Assembly: GCA_938001995.1 (NCBI GenBank)
Contig: CALLAV010000318.1
Location: 1-8,182, forward strand
Direction: 5' to 3'
DNA length: 8,182 nt
Source of the DNA: an uncultured Amylibacter sp.
GTDB taxonomy: Bacteria > Pseudomonadota > Alphaproteobacteria > Rhodobacterales > Rhodobacteraceae
Notes under the pieces: generated by a model
What the model was told of the DNA's origin: nothing
Seen by the model: only the letters and a program-made list of their open reading frames with translations
Database searches by the model: none
Position numbers and translations under genes: made by a program
In this document: positions 1 through 7,087 of the stretch, piece after piece
Layout of the letters: the number at the start of each line of letters is the position of its first letter
Numbering within the stretch: position 1 is the stretch's first letter

Positions 1-1
1 G

Positions 2-559
2 CTTCTTCAAGCTGGCGCATCAGTTGCCGATGAAGTGGATCGCGAAGGATACAAAGTTGTTCGATACTTTGACAAAACACTTTCACGTAAAGGGAAGCGG
101 GTGTTTTCAAAGGCCTTTGTTGAATACGGCTACTTCAGCGCTTTTGCTGTGTCCGCAACTGAGGGCGAAGCGACCTATGGTTACACGGTTGGAACCTCAG
201 ATCGAGACTTTGCACAGAAACAAGCTTTGGCAAACTGCAACGGTTATTTGAAAACGAATGGTGAAAAGGGGCCTTGCAAGCTTTATGCCGAAGTTATCCC
301 ATCCAGCAAACAGCGTGTTCACATTGTAAATGGTGACACCTTGTCTCAATGGTCAGCACAAGGATACGCGCGCTATTTGACGGATCAAAAGAACCCTTTC
401 AAGGCGTTTGCATACACAAAAAACGGCGGTTGGGCCTATGGCAAAAGCGCTGCAAGTGCAGAAGATGCCCAGCGGAAAGCCCTTAAAAAATGCAGGGGGT
501 ACACAAAGAAAACCTCCTCCCTTCCCAAAGACATCACAAATTGCCGGCTCGCTCCATGA
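2..559 (+). CDS. Partial hypothetical protein with two DUF4189-like cysteine modules (5' end outside window)
   Basis: The frame is open from base 2 to the TGA at 557-559, so the real start lies upstream; the GTG at 35 is only the first in-frame start codon inside the window and has no clear ribosome site. Numbering from that GTG, two similar modules are visible: about residues 34-85 (FSAFAV, YGY, a run ending ALANC at C68, then C81-K-L-Y) and 122-172 (FKAFAY, WAYG, then ALKKC at C153 and C170-R-L). Each has an aromatic/Gly strand, an Ala/Gln/Lys helix ending in Cys, and a second Cys 13-17 residues later, which could form a disulfide. This resembles the small extracytoplasmic DUF4189-type fold; that assignment is inference from pattern. 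No membrane segment is visible in the retained part; any signal peptide would be upstream. The protein is Lys-rich. Function is unknown. Confidence 0.7.
   Translation, partial: LLQAGASVADEVDREGYKVVRYFDKTLSRKGKRVFSKAFVEYGYFSAFAVSATEGEATYGYTVGTSDRDFAQKQALANCNGYLKTNGEKGPCKLYAEVIPSSKQRVHIVNGDTLSQWSAQGYARYLTDQKNPFKAFAYTKNGGWAYGKSAASAEDAQRKALKKCRGYTKKTSSLPKDITNCRLAP
134..289 (+). repeat. Protein-level repeat, module 1 of 2
   Basis: First copy of the diverged module in the partial gene at the left edge, ending in the Cys-Lys-Leu-Tyr strand. It shares with the second copy the F-x-A-F-A start, a Tyr-Gly element, an A-x-x-x-A-L-x-x-C helix end and a later C-[KR]-L. The similarity is at protein level only; the DNA has diverged. 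Confidence 0.5.
398..550 (+). repeat. Protein-level repeat, module 2 of 2
   Basis: Second copy of the same module, running from F-K-A-F-A-Y to the C-terminal C-R-L. The linker between the two copies is about 36 residues. The two-copy layout suggests an old internal duplication. Confidence 0.5.
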
Positions 560-663
560 GTCAACCAAAGTCAGGCTGACGGTACTTATGGAGCTCTCCA
601 GACGGACTAGCATCTACCGCAAGAAATCCTTTTTCGTGGTGGTGTCGTTTTAGGGATAGTTTT

Positions 664-678
664 CTTAATCACATTAAG
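664..678. promoter_or_regulatory. Small inverted repeat CTTAAT-cac-ATTAAG
   Basis: A perfect 6-bp inverted repeat with a 3-nt spacer in the AT-rich 159-base gap upstream of the Popeye-type gene, about 40 bases before its start codon. The position suits an operator, but in AT-rich DNA such a repeat can arise by chance. No convincing promoter hexamers or terminator were found in this gap. Confidence 0.25.
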
Positions 679-718
679 TAAATTTCATTGAATAATTACA
701 TTTTAGGAAATTTATTTA

Positions 719-1390
719 ATGAACTCTCTCTTTTCTGCCGAAACACTCGTTTTGCTGGCGGGGCTCACCTATGTTTTAGGGTATCTTACGATCAATCAGG
801 TGATTTTGCGTCTTTTGATCCTGCTGGGGACAGGATTCTATATTTGGTATTATGCAGTTGCAGCCGAAGAGCCTCTTTGGACTGCGATTTGGACCAGCTT
901 GGCGATCGGCGCTGCGACCTTGCTGGGTTTGATCGCCTTGATTGGCCGAAATTCCCCGTTGATGATCCCCAAAAGTGATCGCGATATTTATCCGCAGTTT
1001 CATGGCATGGTTCCTGGCGATTTTCGCGCACTTGTGCGTATGGGGCGGCGTTATGTCGTTGACCAAGACACTGTTATGACGACCGAAGGCAGCCCCGTCG
1101 AAAAGCTGCATTTCGTAACACGTGGCGCGATGGATGCCGAAAAGAAGGGCGTTGCGTTTACGTTGCCCCCGCAGATTTTTGTGGGTGAAGTTGCGTTTAT
1201 GATGGAGCGGGACAGTTCCGCCACAACGATTCTAAAGGCAGGATCGGAAGTGATAGAGTGGGACGTGGAAAAACTGAAACGCAAAAGCCGCCGCAGCACG
1301 CGGTTTAAATTGGCGCTAGAGGCCGTGATTTCACGAGATTTGGCACTTAAAGTTGCTTACGCAATTGCAGTGAAAGTTGATGAACCCTAA
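719..1390 (+). CDS. Popeye-like membrane protein with degenerate cyclic-nucleotide-binding domain
   Basis: 223 aa, ATG start with AGGAAA at 705-710, 8 nt upstream. Three hydrophobic segments, roughly residues 9-26, 28-47 and 54-76, are followed by a soluble domain of about 145 residues. The arrangement (short N-terminus, three membrane helices, C-terminal cNMP-binding-like beta-barrel) is that of the Popeye family, known from vertebrate cAMP-binding POPDC proteins and found in bacteria. Visible features are the Y-x-V-x-x strand near 112, a turn at E123-G-S-P, P-V-E-K-L-H-F-V-T-R-G at 126-136, and F154-V-G-E-V-A-F at the phosphate-binding-cassette position (canonical G-E-L-[AG]). The arginine that normally precedes Ala in that cassette is replaced by Ser (S166-S167-A168), with R164 nearby, so ordinary cAMP binding is uncertain. 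The gene stands alone, between a hypothetical gene and a tRNA. Ligand and role are unknown; a membrane-tethered sensor is inferred. Confidence 0.8.
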   Translation: MNSLFSAETLVLLAGLTYVLGYLTINQVILRLLILLGTGFYIWYYAVAAEEPLWTAIWTSLAIGAATLLGLIALIGRNSPLMIPKSDRDIYPQFHGMVPGDFRALVRMGRRYVVDQDTVMTTEGSPVEKLHFVTRGAMDAEKKGVAFTLPPQIFVGEVAFMMERDSSATTILKAGSEVIEWDVEKLKRKSRRSTRFKLALEAVISRDLALKVAYAIAVKVDEP

Positions 1391-1427
1391 ATCGTGTTAA
1401 AAGTTCGTTTTCTGTGCATTTTAGCGG

Positions 1428-1456
1428 TTGAACCCGCTTTGCAACAGGAGTACATC
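1428..1456 (+). promoter_or_regulatory. Candidate promoter of tRNA-fMet
   Basis: TTGAAC (1428-1433) and TACATC (1451-1456) are separated by 17 nt, and transcription would begin near 1463, a short leader before the mature tRNA at 1472. The -35 agrees with consensus at 4 of 6 positions and the -10 at 3 of 6. The -35 lies in the loop of a small inverted repeat (AGCGG 1423-1427 / CCGCT 1434-1438), which may be coincidental. Confidence 0.35.
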
Positions 1457-1471
1457 AGGCTTCTAAATTGG

Positions 1472-1548
<77 letters not shown>

Positions 1549-1624
1549 ACTTAGTTTCCCTTAGACTGGTATTTGAAGGCAGCCTCTTGGCGCCCTAAGT
1601 TCGTTTGTTGTTTCTCCGAGTCAC

Positions 1625-1640
1625 AATTTTGATCAAAATT
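1625..1640. promoter_or_regulatory. 16-bp perfect palindrome, candidate operator upstream of acs
   Basis: AATTTTGATCAAAATT reads identically on both strands. It lies about 155 bases before the acs start and about 60 bases upstream of the best -35 box. Perfect 16-bp symmetry is unlikely by chance in a gap of this size and suits a dimeric regulator. It is not an FNR box, since TTGAT and ATCAA overlap instead of being separated by four bases. The cognate regulator is unknown. Confidence 0.4.
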
Positions 1641-1701
1641 CCCCAATTTCCGTAAGAAACTTTACAAAAAATCAGTTGAAAACCATTGGATTACGGGATT
1701 T

Positions 1702-1730
1702 TTGACAGAATTGGCTGTATGCGTTGACTA
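1702..1730 (+). promoter_or_regulatory. Candidate acs promoter
   Basis: TTGACA at 1702-1707 is a perfect -35 hexamer. At 17 nt spacing the matching -10 is the weak TGACTA (1725-1730). A second -35-like TTGACT occurs at 1724-1729 with a poor -10 (TCAATT, 1747-1752). A transcript would have a leader of about 40-60 nt. The -35 is convincing, the -10 is not, and an activator may be needed. Confidence 0.3.
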
Positions 1731-1780
1731 AAGTTGCTGTGTTCGGTCAATTGTATGGAACACGCTTATTGGATTTTGTG

Positions 1781-1785
1781 GGAGG
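1781..1785 (+). promoter_or_regulatory. Ribosome-binding site fixing the acs start
   Basis: GGAGG lies 8 nt upstream of the ATG at 1794. It supports that start over the in-frame TTG at 1734, which would add 20 residues unlike the Acs family and has no such site. Confidence 0.85.
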
Positions 1786-1793
1786 ACATACCA

Positions 1794-3752
1794 ATGCCAG
1801 CTGACGGCTCTAACCCTGAAATGATCGAAGTGCCTGCGGAGATCGCAGCGAATGCGCATATTAATGCAGCGCAGTATAAGGCGATGTATGACGCGTCCAT
1901 TGCCGATCCAGAAGCGTTTTGGGGAGAGCAAGGCAAGCAGTTGCAGTGGTCCAAGCCGTACACGAAGGTGAAAAATACGACCTATGAACATCCAGGCGTT
2001 TCGATAAAGTGGTTTGAAGACGGCGAGTTGAATGTCTCTGAGAACTGTATTGACCGCCATCTGGCAACGCGCGGCGAACAGACGGCCATCATTTGGGAAC
2101 CCGACAGCCCGACCGAAGCATCCAAGCATATCACTTACAATGAATTGCACACGCACGTGAGCAAGATGGCAAATGTCTACAAATCGCTTGGTGTGACCAA
2201 AGGCGATCGGGTGATCCTTTATATGCCGATGATCCCAGAGGCCGCTTATGCGATGCTGGCCTGCGCACGGATCGGCGCGATCCATTCCATTGTTTTTGGT
2301 GGCTTTTCCTCGGATGCGCTGGCTGCACGGATCAAAGGCAGCGCCGCCAAGCTGGTTGTCACCGCAGATCAAGCCCCGCGTGCTGGTAAGGCGACACCGC
2401 TGAAAACCAACGCGGATGCAGCGATGGAGATTTCTGGCGATGTGAACATGTTGGTGGTGGAACGCACGGGTGCGGATGTCGGTATGAAGGCAGGACGCGA
2501 TCATTCTTATACTGCGATGATGGCAGCGGCGTCTGCGGATTGCCCTGCTGAACAGATGAACGCTGAAGATCCGTTGTTTATCCTTTACACGTCAGGGTCC
2601 ACCGGAATGCCGAAGGGCGTTGTCCATTCGACAGGTGGCTATCTTCTCTATGCATCGATGACACATAAGTATGTGTTCGATTACAAAGATGGTGATATTT
2701 TCTGGTGTACGGCGGATGTCGGCTGGGTCACGGGGCACAGCTATATTGTTTATGGCCCACTGGCGAACGGGGCGACAACGCTGATGTTCGAAGGTGTTCC
2801 GACATACCCTGATGCCAGCCGTTTCTGGCAGGTCTGTGAAGAGCATAAGGTGAACCAGTTTTACACCGCACCGACCGCCATTCGCGCGTTGATGGGCCAA
2901 GGGGACAGCTTTGTTGAAAAATGCGATCTGTCGTCCCTGCGCATTCTTGGCACTGTGGGTGAACCGATCAATCCAGAGGCGTGGAATTGGTATAACACCG
3001 TGGTCGGCAAAGGGAATTGCCCGATTGTGGATACATGGTGGCAGACGGAAACAGGTGGGCATCTAATGACGCCACTGCCGGGTGCGATTGCGACGAAGCC
3101 CGGTTCCTGTACCTTGCCATTCTTTGGAGTGCAGCCTGTGATTTTGGAACCAACGACGGGTGAAGAGATTACCACGGTTGAGGCCGAAGGTGTGTTGTGT
3201 ATGAAAGACAGCTGGCCCGCACAAATGCGCACAGTCTACGGCGACCATGATCGGTTCGTGAGTACGTATTTCGCGGATTATAAGGGCTATTACTTCACAG
3301 GTGATGGCTGCCGCCGCGACGCGGATGGGTATTACTGGATTACAGGCCGCGTGGATGATGTGATCAACGTGTCGGGGCACCGTATGGGCACGGCCGAGGT
3401 TGAAAGTGCGCTTGTGGCGCATGACAAAGTGGCCGAAAGCGCGGTTGTTGGCTATCCGCATGATATCAAGGGACAGGGGATTTACGCCTATGTTACGCTG
3501 ATGTCAGGCGAGGAGCCGACGGAAGAGTTGCGTAAGGAACTGTCTGATTGGGTGCGTAAGGAAATTGGGCCGATTGCCAAGCCCGATTTGATTCAGTGGG
3601 CACCTGGGCTGCCGAAAACGCGGTCTGGTAAGATCATGCGGCGGATTTTGCGCAAAATTGCTGAGGATGATTTTGGTGCGTTGGGAGATACCTCGACGTT
3701 GGCCGACCCAAGTGTCGTGGATGACCTGATCGAGAATCGGATGAACCGCTGA
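1794..3752 (+). CDS. acs: Acetyl-CoA synthetase (AMP-forming)
   Basis: 652 aa, the usual length of bacterial Acs. In the cytoplasm it makes acetyl-CoA from acetate, ATP and CoA through an acetyl-AMP intermediate, releasing AMP and PPi. Visible motifs, in order: an N-terminal cap region (residues ~15-75); the P-loop-like Y265-T-S-G-S-T-G-M-P-K274-G; the acetate-pocket/adenylate motif D413-T-W-W-Q-T-E-T-G-G422, whose second Trp limits the pocket to short acids; T502-G-D504 contacting ribose; the hinge region around I516-T-G-R-V-D-D; and the C-terminal P607-K-T-R-S-G-K613. K613 is the invariant lysine needed for adenylation and, in characterised Acs enzymes, is switched off by acetylation. All catalytic positions are present, so the enzyme should be active. 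The gene appears monocistronic: a long regulated-looking gap lies before it and an intrinsic terminator follows. Confidence 0.98.
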   Translation: MPADGSNPEMIEVPAEIAANAHINAAQYKAMYDASIADPEAFWGEQGKQLQWSKPYTKVKNTTYEHPGVSIKWFEDGELNVSENCIDRHLATRGEQTAIIWEPDSPTEASKHITYNELHTHVSKMANVYKSLGVTKGDRVILYMPMIPEAAYAMLACARIGAIHSIVFGGFSSDALAARIKGSAAKLVVTADQAPRAGKATPLKTNADAAMEISGDVNMLVVERTGADVGMKAGRDHSYTAMMAAASADCPAEQMNAEDPLFILYTSGSTGMPKGVVHSTGGYLLYASMTHKYVFDYKDGDIFWCTADVGWVTGHSYIVYGPLANGATTLMFEGVPTYPDASRFWQVCEEHKVNQFYTAPTAIRALMGQGDSFVEKCDLSSLRILGTVGEPINPEAWNWYNTVVGKGNCPIVDTWWQTETGGHLMTPLPGAIATKPGSCTLPFFGVQPVILEPTTGEEITTVEAEGVLCMKDSWPAQMRTVYGDHDRFVSTYFADYKGYYFTGDGCRRDADGYYWITGRVDDVINVSGHRMGTAEVESALVAHDKVAESAVVGYPHDIKGQGIYAYVTLMSGEEPTEELRKELSDWVRKEIGPIAKPDLIQWAPGLPKTRSGKIMRRILRKIAEDDFGALGDTSTLADPSVVDDLIENRMNR

Positions 3753-3786
3753 CGGTGGGATTGAGTATTTTTGCAGAGAAGAATGT

Positions 3787-3816
3787 AGGGCGTTGGAGCA
3801 TTCCAGCGCCCTTTTT
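3787..3816 (+). terminator. Intrinsic terminator after acs
   Basis: An 11-bp stem (AGGGCGTTGGA 3787-3797 with TCCAGCGCCCT 3802-3812, one U:G wobble), a GCAT loop and a T-tract ending at 3816. It lies 34 bases past the acs stop. The truA stop codon follows immediately at 3817-3819, so the same hairpin, lacking a strong T-tract in that direction, may also help end truA transcription. Confidence 0.9.
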
Positions 3817-4584
3817 CTATGCAAAGGGGTCAGAGGGGTATTTTACATGGGCGAGGTAAAGGCCGTGTGGCGGGCAGACGGTGCCGCAGGCGGCGCGATC
3901 GCGCGCTTCAAGTGCTTCACGAACGCGGTCGGCCTGCCATGAGCCTGCGCCAACGTGTTCTAAGGTGCCGACAAAGCTGCGAACTTGGTTGTGGAGGAAG
4001 CTGCGCGCGCGGATTTGGAAACGGTATTCCGTACCGCCTTCGTAATCGTGTTCTGTGATTGAAAGTTCGTCGAGTGTTCGCACGGGGCTGTCTGCTTGGC
4101 AGATAGTGGAACGAAACGTCGTAAAGTCTTGGCGGCCTAACAGGTGCTGTGTGCCTGCCTGCATCGCAGCGAGGTCAAGGGGTTTGCGGACTTGCCACAC
4201 GAGGCCGTCGTCGTGGGTGACAGGGGCGCGGCGGGCCACGAGGCGGAAGTGGTAAGTGCGTTCGAGTGCGGAGAACCTTGCGTGGAAATCATCGTCTACG
4301 CGGGCACAGTTGGTGATCGCGATTGGGTTCGGTTTTAGGTGGAAGTTTAACGCCTCGGACAGGCGAAATGGATCCCATTCGGTTGCCATATCGAGGTGGG
4401 CAACTTGACCTGTGGCGTGTACGCCTGCGTCGGTGCGGCCTGCGCCTTGGATGCCAGCATGGTCTTTTTCCAGCGTACAGAGCGCGGATTCGATGCAGCC
4501 TTGGACCGAGGTGAGGTCCGTTTGGCGTTGCCAGCCCACAAAGGGTTTGCCGTGGTATTCGATTTTGAGCGCGTATCTGGGCAT
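3817..4584 (-). CDS. truA: tRNA pseudouridine(38-40) synthase TruA
   Basis: 255 aa, normal TruA length. The enzyme isomerises uridines 38, 39 and 40 in the anticodon stem-loop of many tRNAs to pseudouridine. Visible features are the N-terminal Y-x-G-x-x-F-x-G-W-Q-R motif (residues 10-20), the catalytic loop G47-A-G-R-T-D52-A-G-V-H-A with nucleophile D52, the E108-R-T-Y-H-F-R strand that includes the conserved active-site Tyr111, the D153-F-T-T-F-R element and the R194-S-F-L-H-N-Q-V-R motif. Nothing essential is missing. The start is ATG at 4584-4582, but no strong Shine-Dalgarno is present (only an AAGG about 12 nt upstream). The gene is convergent with acs and divergent from ycjX, so it is probably transcribed alone. 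Confidence 0.97.
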   Translation of the reverse strand: MPRYALKIEYHGKPFVGWQRQTDLTSVQGCIESALCTLEKDHAGIQGAGRTDAGVHATGQVAHLDMATEWDPFRLSEALNFHLKPNPIAITNCARVDDDFHARFSALERTYHFRLVARRAPVTHDDGLVWQVRKPLDLAAMQAGTQHLLGRQDFTTFRSTICQADSPVRTLDELSITEHDYEGGTEYRFQIRARSFLHNQVRSFVGTLEHVGAGSWQADRVREALEARDRAACGTVCPPHGLYLAHVKYPSDPFA

Positions 4585-4590
4585 TTCAGT

Positions 4591-4619
4591 GCGATACCTT
4601 GTGGATGCGCGTTTGCCAA
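4591..4619 (-). promoter_or_regulatory. Candidate truA promoter (possibly leaderless)
   Basis: On the minus strand TTGGCA (4619-4614) and TATCGC (4596-4591) are separated by 17 nt. The -35 matches consensus at 5 of 6 positions; the -10 is weaker. The predicted start site coincides with the A of the truA ATG at 4584, which would give a leaderless mRNA and fits the absence of a good ribosome-binding site. A promoter further upstream is equally possible. Confidence 0.3.
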
Positions 4620-4627
4620 GTCTATGA
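4598..4627 (+). promoter_or_regulatory. Candidate ycjX promoter, RpoH-like -35
   Basis: CTTG at 4598-4601 (within ACCTTGTGG) is followed after 17 nt by TCTATGAAAT. It can be read as a weak sigma-70 promoter (TTGTGG, 17 nt, CTATGA) or as a heat-shock-type promoter, since alphaproteobacterial RpoH promoters carry a CTTG -35. E. coli ycjX belongs to the sigma-32 regulon, which makes this reading attractive, but the match is short. Confidence 0.25.
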
Positions 4628-4642
4628 AATTGGGCGTCGGGA

Positions 4643-4658
4643 CCCTACATATGTGGGG
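4643..4658. promoter_or_regulatory. Near-palindrome CCCTACATATGTGGGG before ycjX
   Basis: The element has an ACATATGT core flanked by CCC and GGG. As RNA it folds into a 6-bp stem (CCCUAC/GUGGGG, one U:G) with an AUAU loop. It sits 40 bases before the ycjX start, between truA and ycjX, and could be an operator or a leader hairpin. No T-tract follows, so it is not a terminator. Confidence 0.3.
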
Positions 4659-4697
4659 AAGCGTTGAAGGAATACGGTTATTTTAGGCATCGGCACA

Positions 4698-6104
4698 GTG
4701 ATTGATGGCATCGCACGGCGGGTAGAATACCTGTCTGACGGGGTGAGTGAGACGTTTTTTGAGCCTGTTATTCGTCTGGGTGTGACGGGGTTGAGCCGTG
4801 CGGGGAAGACGGTGTTTATCACGTCTTTGGTCGCTAACCTACTGGACCGAGGGCGGATGCCTGCGTTACGCGCCGCTGGGCAAGGGCGGATTGAGGCGGC
4901 GTTTTTGCAGCCGCAGCCCAATGATATTGTGCCGCGCTTTGACTATGAAACGCATCTATCGGCGATGACAGGTAAAGATCCCCATTGGCCTGAAAGCACG
5001 CGGGCGATTTCGCAGTTACGACTGTCCTTGAAGGTGGCGCCTGCGGGTGTTCTTTCGGCGTTAAAATCTGCGCGGACGGTTCATATTGATATTGTCGATT
5101 ATCCAGGTGAATGGTTGCTGGATTTACCGCTGATGGAGCAAAGCTTTGTGCAGTGGTCCGAAGGTGCAATTGCGCTGGCACGTGGCCCTGCGCGGTCAGA
5201 GATGGCGGCAGAGTGGTTGGCGCTGTTGGATCAGACGGATGGCGCAGAGGCGTTGGAAGAGCCGACTGCGCAAAAGCTGGCGACGGCGTTTACCGCGTAT
5301 TTGCAAGCGTGCCGTGCGGCTGGGCTGTCGGCTTGTGCGCCAGGGCGGTTTTTAATGCCCGGTGATTTGGCGGGATCACCTGCACTGACCTTTTCGCCTT
5401 TGTTACCAAATGATGCGCCGCGCAGATCGTTGGCACGGGAAATGGCGCGGCGGTACGAGGCATATAAAGGGCAGGTGGTCTATCCCTTCTTTCGAGATCA
5501 TTTTTCGCGGATAGATCGGCAGGTTGTGCTGGTCGATTCGCTCGGTGCGATCCATGCAGGTCCGCAAGCCGTGGGTGATTTGCGTGATGCACTGGCAGAG
5601 ATTATGGAAACCTTTAAGGCAGGGCGGAACGGCTGGTTGTCAGCATTACGCGGTAAGTCGGTGGAACGAGTGTTATTCGCAGCCACCAAAGCGGATCATT
5701 TGCATCAGAACCAGCATCAGGCGTTAACCCATATTGTGGGCGCTTTGGTGCGCTCGGCCAAAAGCAAAGCGGAATATCAAGGGGCGCGGACTGATGCAAT
5801 GGCGATCGCGTCTTTGCGCGCAACGACCGAGGAAACGCGCAAGCATGATGGCGAGACGCTCGATTTGGTAAGGGGGCGTTCTTTGGAAACGAATAAGCAA
5901 GTCGCTATGTTTGCAGGCGCGCTGCCCGAGGATCCAACTGTCTTGCTAAAACCAGCGGAGGCGGATCAACAAGGCTGGCTTGATGGGGAATACGCCGTGA
6001 TGGGCTTTGCGCCCGCCGAGGTAACACTGAAAGCAGGAGACGGGCCGCCGCATATTCGGCTCGATCGCGCGGCGGAGTTTTTGATCGGGGATCGGTTGGG
6101 ATGA
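4698..6104 (+). CDS. ycjX: YcjX family P-loop NTPase (DUF463)
   Basis: 468 aa, the normal size of YcjX proteins, with family similarity along the whole length. The Walker A loop is G31-L-S-R-A-G-K37-T38, followed by V-F-I-T as in E. coli YcjX. The second signature is D134-Y-P-G137-E-W-L-L-D-L-P, corresponding to the D-x-x-G switch of GTPases. A-T-K331-A-D333-H occupies the (N/T)KxD guanine-specificity position. The C-terminus ends in the conserved P-H-I-R-L-D-x-A-x-E-F-L-I-G-D-[RK]-L. GTPase-like activity is expected; the cellular role is not established. E. coli ycjX is induced by heat shock and lies beside ycjF. The start is GTG 4698 with AGG (4685-4687) 10 nt upstream. The next gene overlaps by four bases, so the products are probably made together. 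Confidence 0.93.
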   Translation: MIDGIARRVEYLSDGVSETFFEPVIRLGVTGLSRAGKTVFITSLVANLLDRGRMPALRAAGQGRIEAAFLQPQPNDIVPRFDYETHLSAMTGKDPHWPESTRAISQLRLSLKVAPAGVLSALKSARTVHIDIVDYPGEWLLDLPLMEQSFVQWSEGAIALARGPARSEMAAEWLALLDQTDGAEALEEPTAQKLATAFTAYLQACRAAGLSACAPGRFLMPGDLAGSPALTFSPLLPNDAPRRSLAREMARRYEAYKGQVVYPFFRDHFSRIDRQVVLVDSLGAIHAGPQAVGDLRDALAEIMETFKAGRNGWLSALRGKSVERVLFAATKADHLHQNQHQALTHIVGALVRSAKSKAEYQGARTDAMAIASLRATTEETRKHDGETLDLVRGRSLETNKQVAMFAGALPEDPTVLLKPAEADQQGWLDGEYAVMGFAPAEVTLKAGDGPPHIRLDRAAEFLIGDRLG

Positions 6105-7087
6105 GCAAGAAACCTGTGGTCATTGAACTCGATGTTTCCGAACCTGTGCCGACGCCTGCAGAAGCGCCTGTTGTTGTTAGCGAAGCCCCTGCGCCTGCGT
6201 TGGAACACGGGTTACGATTTGCGGCCGGGCGTCGCGGGTTTGGGATCTGGAAGCTGTTTTGGGCGGCGTTTGTCGCATTGATCACATTCATGATCGGCGT
6301 GTTCATCTGGGACTTTGCGGCCGAGATGTTGGCGCGGAATGTCTGGTTGGGTCGGGCAGCGCTTGGTCTGCTTGGGCTTGCTGTGCTGGCGTTGTTGATT
6401 GTGGCAGGGCGGGAATTGGCGACGCTGTCGCGGTTAAAACGGATCGATGGCCTGCGGGCCGAAGCAGAGGCCGTGACCCAAAGTGGAGACATGGCGCAAG
6501 CGCAGGCGTTTCAGGGGCGGTTGCTTAGGCTGTATCATGGGCGGGCAGATGTGCGCTGGGCCGTGGCTGAACTAGAAGATCGCAAGGCGGATGTGTTTGA
6601 CGCGGCAGCGGTTGTGCAGGTGACCGAAACGCAGTTGATGCGCGCGCTCGACGATCAGGCGCAAGGCTGTATTGAAAACGCGGCGCGGCAGGTGGCGACG
6701 GCGACGGCGATTGTGCCGCTCGCGCTGGCGGATGTGGTGGTAGCGTTGACTTCGAACCTGCGGATGATCCGACAGATTGCACAGATTTACGGGGGGCGGT
6801 CTGGCACGTTTGGGGCGTGGCGGTTGACCAAAGCCGTGGCGGCGCATTTGGTGGCAACGGGGGCTGTGGCCATCGGCGATGATCTGATTGGGTCGGTTGC
6901 GGGGGGCGGTGTTCTGTCCAAGGTGTCGCGGCGGTTTGGCGAGGGTGTGATCAACGGGGCGCTGACGGCGCGGGTTGGCGTTGCGGCGATGGAGGTGTGT
7001 CGTCCGATGCCGTTTGTGCATGAAGAAAAGCCGCGTGTGACGGGGATCATTAAGCGCAGTCTGACGGGGCTGTTTGGGAAATCCTAG
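6101..7087 (+). CDS. YcjF-like DUF697 (TIGR01620) inner-membrane protein
   Basis: 328 aa; ATG overlaps the ycjX stop in ATGA (6101-6104), indicating translational coupling. The N-terminal ~48 residues are Pro/Ala/Val-rich and probably disordered in the cytoplasm. Two membrane helices follow at about residues 50-70 and 82-103, then a charged helical stretch (~105-190). The C-terminal DUF697 region, about 195-315, starts with Q-V-A-T-A-T-A-I-V-P-L-A-L-A-D and contains Gly/Ala-rich helices, including a hydrophobic run near A-A-H-L-V-A-T-G-A-V-A-I-G-D-D. The fixed YcjX-then-DUF697 order is conserved across proteobacteria (in E. coli ycjX-ycjF), so this protein is the likely membrane partner of the upstream NTPase. 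Its biochemical role is unknown. Its TAG stop lies inside the CTAG shared with the convergent globin gene. Confidence 0.9.
   Translation: MSKKPVVIELDVSEPVPTPAEAPVVVSEAPAPALEHGLRFAAGRRGFGIWKLFWAAFVALITFMIGVFIWDFAAEMLARNVWLGRAALGLLGLAVLALLIVAGRELATLSRLKRIDGLRAEAEAVTQSGDMAQAQAFQGRLLRLYHGRADVRWAVAELEDRKADVFDAAAVVQVTETQLMRALDDQAQGCIENAARQVATATAIVPLALADVVVALTSNLRMIRQIAQIYGGRSGTFGAWRLTKAVAAHLVATGAVAIGDDLIGSVAGGGVLSKVSRRFGEGVINGALTARVGVAAMEVCRPMPFVHEEKPRVTGIIKRSLTGLFGKS

Larger units (their letters stand above)
1549..1793. other. 245-base non-coding gap between tRNA-fMet and acs
   Basis: No convincing gene lies here. It contains imperfect hairpin-forming sequence just after the tRNA (ACTTAG 1549-1554 with CTAAGT 1595-1600), a 16-bp perfect palindrome (1625-1640), a GTAA/TTAC inverted repeat (1652-1665), two TTGAC boxes 22 bp apart (1702 and 1724) and the acs ribosome-binding site. 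The density of symmetric elements suggests that acs expression is controlled here. Confidence 0.6.

Noticed and set aside
589..600. TGGAG-ct-CTCCA hairpin as terminator of the first gene
   Set aside because: The loop would be two nucleotides, the stem is only 5 bp and no T-tract follows directly.
1549..1615. Rho-independent terminator after tRNA-fMet
   Set aside because: ACTTAG/CTAAGT pairs at long range and GGCGCC occurs within it, but there is no compact G:C stem followed by a clean T-tract.
1625..1640. FNR/FnrL box in the palindrome upstream of acs
   Set aside because: An FNR box needs TTGAT-N4-ATCAA; here the half-sites overlap as TTGATCAA, so the spacing is wrong.
1734..1793. TTG at 1734 as the acs start
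   Set aside because: The extra 20 residues are not Acs-like. The ATG at 1794 has GGAGG at 8 nt and gives the normal family length.
1728..2504. 258-aa open frame antisense to acs
   Set aside because: It is a shadow of the acs codon pattern: it overlaps well-conserved acs sequence completely, has no recognisable motif, and its composition (many His, Arg, Cys) is typical of antisense frames.
4055..4686. Several plus-strand open frames across truA and the following gap
   Set aside because: They lie antisense to the conserved truA coding sequence, lack ribosome sites and show no family motifs.
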